Assembly (NCBI RefSeq): GCF_037975245.1
Contig: NC_092577.1
Coordinates: 18,970,898 to 19,034,897 of the forward strand
Length of the DNA: 64,000 nucleotides
From: Apostichopus japonicus
Lineage: Eukaryota > Echinodermata > Holothuroidea > Aspidochirotida > Stichopodidae
Direction: 5' to 3'
Below are positions 55,010-64,000 of the stretch, in pieces. The position numbers and the translations under genes are program-made. The notes below the pieces were generated by a model, which made no database searches, was not told the DNA's origin, and was given only the letters and a program-made list of their open reading frames with translations. Numbering within the stretch: the stretch's first letter is position 1; the number at the start of each line of letters is the position of its first letter.

Positions 55010-56129
55010 GTGGATGCAATGGCACAATATATTAGCTTGTTAACCTTAACAATTATGAATACATGATACTGTACCTGCAGGGGAGGAGTTTCACATGAAA
55101 TGAATAACAACGGTATATGCACCACCAGATTCACAAATTGGGGACAAACCAAACATGTTTGTTACTATGAGCAGTGTTTTCTCACGATAACATTTGCTTT
55201 AGAATATGGTACTAAGTTACTAACCTACATATTTGCATATTGCTGGGCTAACAGGCAACCCCACCCCATCCCCAAAAATTTATCCCTCCCTGATTTCAAT
55301 TTGATGTTGACACTCTAAACACATGCCCCCTCCCCTTCCCTTCCACTTTATGAAACTGCTTTGACTGCCCTAGAATGTTTTTCTAACATGCTTCAGAGGG
55401 GGGGTTTGCAGAGGTGGGGGGGTTCAGCATGAAAACTTACTGTCACACTGCTAATCCATTCTTCATGCTTTATACACACATGTTGTAAGGGCCTTTGAAG
55501 AGGAAATTGACCCTTATGCTGAAAATCGTTACATTTTGTGAAGGTATTGCATACAGCTAGATTTATCCCCAGCAAACCATCCCTAGCAGTTTTCACATTT
55601 TACAAAACGCAAAAAATCAAAAATTGTAAATCGTTGAAACTGACAGCAAAATTTCTAATTAGAACACCAAGTAGTCTATTTTTCAGACAGGATTGAGAAA
55701 GCTATAGTATTCCCCTCAGGGCACTTGGAATTCTTTCTCCTTTTACTTTCATATTCTGCTTTCATTCTTGTTAAGGCAGGATTTTGCGTTGGCTCGCTTT
55801 TTCCAGCTTTTTAACATGTGCATGGATTTTTTTTACATGTATCAATCATAAAACAGTCAAAATACCATCCAAGTTTCACCCTGCCAAGAGCGTTAATTAG
55901 CGAGTAATAAACGAATTATGTCGATAACGAGTAAGTGTACACGACAAAGTGTTCATTCATCCAAATCCACTAGTTTGAATTCCACCAATCAATGAATAGT
56001 ATGTTTATTCATGAGACGTTGCTTAAAATAGATTCATTCACAACAACTCGAAAAAGTTGCGTGTGCGTGGGTATCACAGACATACCAACTCCCTGGACAT
56101 ACACTGTACAAACTAAAGCATTGCATTGT
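55010..56129. other. Spacer between divergent genes Y and Z
   Basis: It would hold the 5' parts of gene Y on the minus strand and regulatory DNA for gene Z. Poly-G/poly-C patches are present near 55395-55420. No exon could be supported. Confidence 0.35.
56080..56102. mobile_element. Half-size remnant of the tiny palindromic element
   Basis: CAACTCCCTGG (56086-56096), one arm of the palindrome, is flanked by ACATAC on both sides (56080-56085 and 56097-56102). Confidence 0.4.
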
Positions 56130-56142
56130 AGTACGTATCGAT

Positions 56143-56422
56143 TTGTGTGGTCGTTACATAATATGGATGGGGGGGGGGGTTGTGGTTTGGAATTGGCTTT
56201 TTGGGGCTGGTTGTGGAGCTTTATTGTTTGGTTCTGTTAGCCTTTGGGTCCGTATCCTTTTCACGTCACGTTAAACGCTACATTTTATAAATTTTTGGGT
56301 TAGTGAGAGATTTCTGTTTGTGGGTTCTCAGTTGGGTTTTTGGTGGTTGTTAAACAGACTGGGATTGTTTTTGGTTTTGTTGACCTTTGGTCCGTGTCCG
56401 TTTCTTTGCACGTAAAAAGCAC
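56143..56422 (+). mobile_element. 5'-truncated LINE B insertion (3' UTR only)
   Basis: 280 bp matching the family-B 3' UTR (CATTTTATAAATTTTTGGG, GTTAAACAGACTGG, TTGACCTTTGGTCCGTGTCC) and ending at AAAAAGCAC. It is flanked by AGTACGTATCGAT at 56130-56142 and 56423-56435, a 13-bp perfect target duplication. It lies just upstream of the first exon of gene Z. Confidence 0.92.
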
Positions 56423-56481
56423 AGTACGTATCGATATGCTGGGTTGCTTTCGACTCCGGCAAAGTGAACACTTATTCTATC

Positions 56482-56697
56482 ATGGAAGCGAACTTAGAGA
56501 AGCGCGCAAAAGGAAAATACAAGAGTTTCAAGAACCTTACTCCACCGGAAAAAAGAAAGTGGCGGAAGACTCAGAAGCGAAGGTATCAAGCCACCCGTAT
56601 TCACCTAGGGAATCAAGTAGAAATATGGAGCGAACTGAAGGAGAAGTTGGGGCTGGAGAACGACACGGAGGTCGCTCGATATTTGCTACACAGGCGA
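56482..56697 (+). CDS. Gene Z, candidate first exon
   Basis: It starts at ATG 56482: MEANLEKRAKGKYKSFKNLT, then PPEKRKWRKTQKRRYQATRI, HLGNQVEIWSELKEKLGLEN and DTEVARYLLHR. It is a highly basic segment followed by an amphipathic helix pair (W..LK..LGL..D..VA..LL), seen at the N-terminus of several uncharacterised invertebrate protein families. A donor near GCGA|GTAATC is plausible. The link to the 58-62 kb exons is an inference from family memory and orientation. It could instead end as a 94-residue ORF. Confidence 0.45.
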
Positions 56698-56749
56698 GTA
56701 ATCTCTTCCTTGCTACGACATAAAAGTTCTAGAATTCATTGTATCTAAG

Positions 56750-58130
56750 GCATAGCTGCAAATTCTTGATTGTTGAAACAAGAATAGGATATCAAACTGC
56801 CGGTGTATTCATACGACTTCGTTACTAGACCTAAGCCTTTGGCCTAGGCAACGCCTGCCTAACCCGACTTTAGAACGTCAACAGCAGTTTAGGTTTAGTA
56901 TTTGCTGTTACGACCGTTTATGCTTGCAGGTTTATACGCTCGCTCGAACTTTTTAACGGAATGAATTTCTACCCAAAATTAAGAACATCTTATTGATCTA
57001 AGCTAGGGGTGAGAATGTTATAGCCAAAATGATATATCACTCTCACCAGCAAGTACGAATTTTTTACTCATAATCCTCACATGAAGACCTTCAGTTAACT
57101 TTACCTGAATGCAGCCACAGAACAATGTAATGCAATGGCCTATAATATTGGTATTCAATTTCAAATGCTATGAGAAATTGTGTTTCGGTGCCCAAGATTA
57201 GTGAAGGATCTCCATAGTATTTGCTTGTAAAAGTGTTTGTTTATTGACTCCAAACCGTGAGTATCAACATAGGGAATCATAGCAAGAACAAAGAGAAGGG
57301 AAATGTAACAATAACGGTCTTTATTCATGAAACCACCCTGTTGATAAGCAGCATTGCATAATGAATGCACAGTAACTCTTGTGGTCAAGGACATCATTCA
57401 AGAGATTGAGTCTCTCTTTATGTGGTTTGAGATTGTACACTACAGTAGGTTTACAGTCTTGTCATCATTGTCAGCTCTAAACAGGATGTTGTGGCCATTC
57501 ATTGTTGCTTTGTACCCTTTCCCCCATTTCTTTAATAAGCCTGGTTAATTTCAAGCTTGTGAAAGTTGTAATAGTGGTTTAAGATTTATTATTTTCAGTT
57601 AGGAGAAAGCATGACTGAATTTACCATAGAAGAACGAAGCAGTGTCCCATTAAGCTGACTGTATATCCCAAGTTATTCAACATATCCCATATCGTAATAT
57701 CTTTGTTGCAGTTATAAATACATCCTCCCTTGCAGCGGCTTCAACAGTGATATCTACAAACTAATCAGCAATTGGAGCGGCAAGACAAAACAACAAAGCC
57801 ACTTACTCACAAATATCTTTATTATATCTGTATTAATAGCTTGCTGAAGAAATCTCTTCATAGATACATCTCATTGCATTATGTTTTAGATACTGTGATA
57901 TATTTAAGACAAGTGCACTTGCTTGTATTGTTCTAATATGTCACACAAAAGCTGAATTAATCCAAGAATAAATAATAACCAGGAGACCAAATTTAATGTC
58001 AAAATTACACACTCCATTGTGGTGCTTGATTTTGCCAGTTTTCTTTGAATTCCCTGATGTATTATTCATATACTGCAACATATTGCTTTCGCCGCAGTTT
58101 TATCTGTACATGTATTTTTACTTTCAGAGT
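56750..58130. other. Intron or spacer within gene Z
   Basis: AT-rich; no supported coding or repeat feature. A frame ending at 58205 (SSLCILSLQNTKHRPDDINT) follows a CTTTCAG acceptor and could belong to the exon with ATG 58198 in a different frame. Confidence 0.35.
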
Positions 58131-58197
58131 TCACTCTGCATACTCTCCTTGCAAAACACCAAACATAGGCCTGATGACATCAACACCTGTGTGAAGT

Positions 58198-61100
58198 ATG
58201 TCTGCTAGAAGTGAAGATGCACTGCCAGCTACAACACCATTTTTATCTGGAGAAACATCATCCGCTGACCAACTTAAGTATGAACGTTTGGATAGTTCTG
58301 AAAAAAAAACAGAAACCTTTCTTCAACATTTTGCAGTTTATGTGGTGCTACAATTAAGTACCTAAGCCTTGTCAAGTTATACCCGAAGGCAGTGTGGTTC
58401 AGTCTCACACATTTAACATTTTCGGGTCCATGTAATCTTTTTTCCATAACCTGCTGCCCCTGCTTTTGTATTTTCAACTCCATTGGTGTCACTTATTACG
58501 ACAGATGTTCACATTAACATTCATTGGTTTTACATATCTTGCTTGTGTAACAAAACAGTTTCAAATGCTTTCATATGCAAACGTCTTAGCCCTGGGTCAA
58601 GCTTTTCACAGTAACACTGACTTTTACACCCAAAAAATATATGGATATAAAAATGTTACCTTAGATGATTCCAATATGTGTCAGAATTGAAATTATTCTT
58701 TTTTTTTCAGTTTCAGTTTTGACTACACTAATGTTGGGGACTACATCATTCCACATGATACCCAAGGCTCATTTGACAGGGACTCTGACCCTGACTGGGA
58801 TTCTGGTGAAGAAGATGCCGACTCCTCTGACATGAGTGTTGATCTCAACGTTATGTATGTCTGCTTCTTGACTTCAGCCTCAAATGTTATATCCGCTCAT
58901 TTTTGTTGGAATAAAAGAGAATCAGAGCTAAATTAATGCCTTTATTAAATGCACATGTAAATTTAATTTTTCTCTTACAGTCATCCAGAACAACCAGCAG
59001 ATTTGGACAACATTCTTTCCTTTACAGAGACTGATCAGTCTGAAGATGAGGATGTAGATGATGGAACAGGTTCTGAGGCATGTGCAGAAGATACTGTATT
59101 CATTACTTACAAGGAGTCCCTTTTGCAAGTACTAAAGGATTGTACACATAAGTCTTGCGCTAGAGAATCTTGCCAGTCTCCTCCGCAAGAGGTCACAAAA
59201 TTCGTCGGAACTGCTGTTGGTGTGAAATGGGTTCGTTTCAGTTTCTATTTCGCATTTTGTCAGTCCAGATTTGGCTACTATATTTAAATTATCCCCTAAT
59301 TTCAATTATTTCTCACCAAAGGCAAATAGCATATTTGCCTTGGAGGTGACACTTGCTTATAGACAAGATAACTAAAAAAAAGTGAACATTACTTGAACTT
59401 GGTATATGTGTAGCCCTTGGTGAGTAGGTGGTCCTTAATAAGTTTCATGGATGTCGAAGGTCCAAATTAGACAACTCTGTAAATACTGTATCATAAAACT
59501 TAAACTTCACTTGGTACGTCTTTTAGTGCCTGGTCAGTAGATCCCTTTTGGTTTTCATGGAGATGAAAGGGCAACGGAGGTCAGAGTCCCTAAACTTTGT
59601 GAACATGATATCTTAAGCAGGTAAAGTTGCTTGTCCTTCCCAAAAAAACTTGATGCTAATGTAGCCCACGGTAGTTAGAGGCTTATTTGCTTGTGATTAC
59701 TACTTCTTTTGTCTGTTTTCCAGATTTGTGCTCATGGACACGTGAGCAAGATATGGCATTCTCAGCCAAAGCTTAAAGGGAATAACGCGGGAGACATAAC
59801 AGTCTCAGCTGCAGTTATTCTGTCTGGAAATAACTACGCCAAAATCAAAATGATGTTTAGGGAAAACAGTAGTTATCGCTGGTAAGTCATGTAATTACTA
59901 TTTTACAGCCCTGCATGTCAGGGGCATATATAATGGCAATTTTTTCATGATGTACATAATTTCACTGTTTAGATATGTCTTCATGATTATGTGGTACTTC
60001 TTCAAAAGGTGACGGAAGGAACGACAGTCCTGGGCACTGTGCACAATATTGCACCTACAGTGTAATGGATTACGAAACTTGCGATATACTGGACATTGAG
60101 GTTGTTGACAAGAGGGAAGCTGACTTAAAGTCGACCAACATGGAAAAATTGCTTTCTGATGAGCACTGGAGACGCTAGAGAAGAGCGATGTAAAGGTTGA
60201 AGAAGTAGTCACAGATGCTCACCCACAAATTAAATCTTACCTAAGTGAGCAATTCTAATTTGATGTACTTTTGTACGCTTGTTTATGGGACAATATTTTT
60301 CATTTCTGTGTATGTTCACATATACTTGTGTTATGACTGGTTGAACTAAACTCAAGGAAAAATTATATTCCTTTGTAAGCTTTCATTTAGAATAATGTTC
60401 ATTTGCGGATTTTTAAATTCTTTTTCTTACTGAGTTACCAAGACACGGATTCCATTGTCACCCACATAGTATATTTCAAGTTTTTCTTTTCTGTCTACTG
60501 TACAGAGGGTCTTGAAGGAACCGCTCATTCGTTTGGCATGGGGCCAAAAATATTGGCAAGAAATTGAGTGAGGTAAGTCCGATTGCCTTGTGTTTCATAT
60601 CTTAACATGATTATTTTTTCTTTCTAAAAATAATGTACCTTAAACACATCCTGTTCTTACCTGTTTTCTCTTCAGGCAGCAAAAACGGCAAGGGACAGGC
60701 CACTCATGCCATGGATAAGTGACATAACAAGGCACTTTTGGTACTGCTCACAGCATGCAGATGGAAGTGCACACAAATTTTTTGTCACTTAAATATGTTC
60801 TTCTGACTTAATAATATTACATTCAAAACATGCACTTCAGTGTAATAATCATTTTAACTACGTTAGGCAGCCAGTATAAATACTTCCTCTTCTTGTGATG
60901 GAATTCTGCTATACTTTCTATTTCACTTTTATGCTTGTCATGTCATTATCTCTTCTTTCATTTTAAGGCAAACTGGAGAGGAATTCTTCACCACGTCGTT
61001 GGAGGTCATGAATGGGCTCTAGGTGAGTTAGTCCAGCATGTTGCCAGCATGGACCTTTACCAGCTAGTCAGAAGGACCTTGAACCAGACCCTCCTGCACA

Positions 61101-61934
61101 TGCAGCACTGAGAGAGATTGTGCTTGACATGAATCTTATAAGAAACATACTACACGAAGTTCAGGCACTGGTTTTGGTGCACAAATCTTGAATATATGTT
61201 ACCCTTTTATTAGGATATTGGTATATATCTTGCACATGCCCTGCCACGTGGTGAAGTAATCAATGATGAGTAGCTAGAAGTATGAAAATACTTTCAGGCT
61301 AGTTGCAGTGGAAATTGATCCTTAAATTATGGAATATTCCTTCATATCACTTTCAGACACACATCAGCACTACATAATTTCCATAGCGATGTGCTACTTT
61401 ATGCTGCCAAGCGGTTTGCCTATGGGTAAGTATGTTGTCCAAGATTTTCATTTCTGCTAATTTATAATGAAATCTCATTGAAATCATGTAATGATCAAGT
61501 ATGAAATCATGTAATGTTTGAAATCATACATTTTTTCAGCCCTCCTTCGTATAAGGCTAGAAATTTGTTACCTGGTATCGACTACCAACACCACAAAGGA
61601 AGACGACAAGCAGAAAGAGACGGGGAACCTGTGTAAGTTACATACTGTACTATCATCACATCACTTTCCTTTATTAAGGCCTGCAAGTACAGAAATATAA
61701 ACTGATATGTTTTGGACCTGTGTCCCAGTCATGCCAAAAAAAACCTTCAAGTACATTCCAGTACTAATGAAATATCTATTTAGAAGGAGGCTTATTGATA
61801 GTAAGTCCCAACGAAGTCATGCGGTTTTGGCAGAAGATGACCCCAGGCGCATCTCCGGGACTATACGCCCAAACCAACCACCATCTGTCCAACAACTTCT
61901 TGAAAAACACAAGTGCAGGATGGAAGCAAGTTGA
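58198..61934 (+). pseudogene. Gene Z, multi-exon protein of an uncharacterised GDGR/TDAH/WH (transposase-like) family
   Basis: Visible exons: 58198-58277; 58711-58854 (tandem acceptors CAG/TTTCAG 6 bp apart); 58981-59230; 59724-59881; ~60008-60241; 60506-60572; 60676-60766; 60968-61187; 61357-61425; 61540-61632; 61729-61934. Early exons are acidic (DRDSDPDWDSGEEDADSSDM). Then GTAVGVKW joins CAHGHVSKIWHSQP, followed by GDGRNDSPGHCAQYCTY, VVTDAHPQIKSYL, WHGAKNIGKKLSE, ITRHFWYCSQHADG, FHSDVLLYAAKRFAYG, PPSYKARNLLPGIDYQHHKG and FKYIPVLMKYLFRRR. The D...TDAH...WH order resembles RNase H-fold transposases; the function is unknown. Many splice phases agree. Frameshifts near 60165, 60545, 61035 and at the A8 run at 61735, plus a missing segment before GDGR, indicate decay or sequence errors. 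Confidence 0.65.
59290..59720. other. Large intron of gene Z with dispersed repeat
   Basis: Sequence such as GTTTTCATGGAGATGAAAGGG and ACTTGGTACGTCTTTTAGTG resembles common invertebrate dispersed repeats, with no coding potential. Confidence 0.35.
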
Positions 61935-63459
61935 TCTCTTTAATCTTAGCCATCACTGAAATGTTTAAATTTTTTTTAGGTTGGGGGGGGGGCTGGCGGG
62001 GGAATTGTTACATGTTGTTTTAATGGATGAATATGGTTCCCAAAGCTTATTCTCAAATGTTATGGGAAATAAATGCATTGTGGTTCTATTGTACCATAGT
62101 TTGTTACGAATCTGTCATTATTTGTATCAAGAGTATGTAATATATGTACAGGAAAAAGTATGAGAATAATGAGATGTGACCAGCATTGCATTCTCGTTGA
62201 CAGTTCTTGGCCTAAAGTTAAAGTGATATATCACCATGTTAAATCGTTTAGCTCCCACCCCCCTTCTCCTGCTTTATGCAGATATTGCGCATATGCCCTC
62301 ATTTGAACCATTTTACCTCCCTCAAGAAAAATCACTTTCCTGTGCATGCAGTGTGTTACAACTGTATGACAGCAGAGCTCCCCTTAATTAAGAATCTTCA
62401 AAGGATTTTCATTGTGTAACCTTCATGACCTGAACTCAACTTTGATCTCCAGCAAAAACAATAAGCGTCTTGGCCTTATGTTTTTACACCTTACTACCAC
62501 ATATGTCATCTGTCCTGACTTCTCTCCTTGAGATAATATGTTTACAACTTTCACAATTTTAACCCCAAATGAACTTTGACCCATTCCATAAACAGTAGAT
62601 ATCTTTATCAGCGATGTAGACTTTTCCTCTCCAATGGTAAATTTTGTAACAAAATAGCACACAAAGCCAAAAACTCAATGCAGTTCATATATTTCACATA
62701 CATAGAAAGGCTGGGCATGCATGTGTGAGAACAAATTCTGAAACACCAACAATACTATATTGCAGTACTACATGTAATGCAAGGCCAATGCAACTTCCAA
62801 GAAGAAATTGATAAGAACTGTTATAAAAAGAGAAAGAAACAAGCAATTCAAAAGAGCAATGTAACAAATGGTAAAGTATGTTTAAAAAGAAGCAGACGTT
62901 TCCATGGAATGTATCTTCGTAGAGTCAAGGTGAATTCTTCAGCTGTGTAAGCTACTAAGCACTGATAAAAGTTCTTATTTTTTTTTTAGACATTTATATC
63001 ATTTTTGTTAATTAAGCTAGGGAGATGGTCATCTTAGAAAAATATACTACTGTTTGAAAGAAGTGGGGGGGGGGGGGTGAGTGAAGCAGTGAATGACTGT
63101 TTTGGATAAAAGTCTTTTCAGTATATCAAAAATATGTGATATCAAAATAAAGATCATTTTCGAATGACAGTTTTTGATGGCATAACAAATGAACGACAAA
63201 GAAGTGAAAAAATAGTCTGATTAATGGCAAGTATAAAAACAATATATAAGTAAATAGAAAAATGTGAAGAAAAATGGAATACCGGCAAGAATAGCTAACA
63301 AAGATAAATGAAAACATTCCAGCAATCTACATTATGAAAGAAGGAAATAAGACAGTTACGACCTTTCCAACAGATAATGTTTGTTTTCCTTTTAGAGATA
63401 ACCTTTGGAGCATATTTGCTTCTGATCAATCATAATTCATGGGTCAAACTAACATTCCT

Positions 63460-63495
63460 GAAGCCTAGCTAACATTATAATGTTAGCTAGGCTTC
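63460..63495. repeat. Perfect 36-bp palindrome
   Basis: GAAGCCTAGCTAACATTA is followed immediately by its exact complement TAATGTTAGCTAGGCTTC with no loop. Confidence 0.9.
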
Positions 63496-63681
63496 TATAC
63501 CAATAAATGTAACTACTCACTGTACAAGACGACATTCATTTTAACTAAGCCACAATTCACAAACATCACTACACTATGTAAAGTTTGTCGTAATATGGGT
63601 TTGTTGTTAGGCCTTAAGTTACCCTAACATCGGTACAGTAGTTTGGTCACACATGTGTTTAGGCATAGTCTAGTGTATACC

Positions 63682-63701
63682 CCGCGATCTAGCGATCGCG
63701 G
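63682..63701. repeat. CpG-rich hairpin
   Basis: CCGCGATC, loop TAGC, GATCGCGG. It is a CpG-dense island in an otherwise AT-rich, CpG-poor area; its role is unknown. Confidence 0.7.
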
Positions 63702-64000
63702 AAAACGGAGAGTACATCTGCAAAGATGAAGAATGTTTCGACAGTGTTGGTAAATGATAGGAACTTACATCGGTATTTCTGGTTTCCATGCTAAGGGCGA
63801 GCGAATATCTTCTTGTGAAATTCTTCTTTTGCAGTAACGAATATCAGCACACTGTCTTTGCGAGATGGACAGGCAGAGTACCGATGTAGATGTATAGACT
63901 GAAGTAACGTTATGTAGCCTGCCTACACTATCTGTCGCTTCGCGATGCCTTGCATTGAGCTGATCATTGTTTATTATTTACCACGTTATGCAATAACGTT

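Larger units (their letters stand above)
61935..64000. other. Non-coding right end
   Basis: G/T-rich runs lie at 61980-61990 and 63063-63077. Two palindromes are listed separately. No gene is supported. Confidence 0.4.

Noticed and set aside
1-64000. tRNA genes
   Set aside because: No cloverleaf with box A and B (GGTTCGAATC-type) was noticed by eye; a tRNAscan run would be needed to be sure.

Overview
The window is AT-rich animal genomic DNA: consensus splice sites, phase-consistent introns, dispersed repeats, no bacterial-style operons. A marine invertebrate, plausibly a deuterostome such as an echinoderm, hemichordate or lancelet, is suggested by a Mag/SURL-like Gypsy element, OTU- and endonuclease-bearing Helitron pieces, Tx1-like LINEs, and a 5S-like sequence close to echinoderm and vertebrate 5S. 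This is an inference from impression; no search was run.

Left part (1-20 kb): mostly non-coding. It holds a two-exon remnant of an uncharacterised 'SAM-domain-like' family (2.2-3.4 kb), a 110-bp tandem array built of AGAACC/GGTTCT pairs (4.5-5.2 kb), a minus-strand OB-fold (RPA-like) gene with three phase-matched 3' exons (5.9-7.6 kb), a hAT-like MITE (8.7-9.1 kb), three ~30-bp palindromes each flanked by 5-6 bp direct repeats, and a dispersed repeat carrying nuclear-receptor-type AGGTCA sites (17 kb).

Middle (20-45 kb): a transposon graveyard. It contains a minus-strand Helitron (OTU, basic repeats, HUH/Rep, then an endonuclease fragment), a minisatellite and duplicated AT-rich blocks, and a Mag-like LTR retrotransposon with two 161-bp LTRs that read as identical and a GAAGT target duplication. 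That LTR element is nested in a degraded Tx1-like LINE (family A). Further along are an ORF2-less derivative of a related LINE (family B), a CR1/jockey-like LINE broken by a 5S-derived repeat, smaller LINE fragments, and a ~1-kb solo-LTR candidate.

Right part (44.5-64 kb): two divergent unrecognised genes. Gene Y (minus) has one exon split by a 4.3-kb family-B LINE with a 12-bp target duplication. Gene Z (plus, 56.5-61.9 kb) belongs to a multi-exon family with GDGR / TDAH / WHGAKN motifs that look transposase-like. Both carry stops or frameshifts and are probably decayed, unless the sequence has indel errors.

No tRNA, CRISPR array or intact full-length gene was confidently found. All family names rest on motif recognition by eye.
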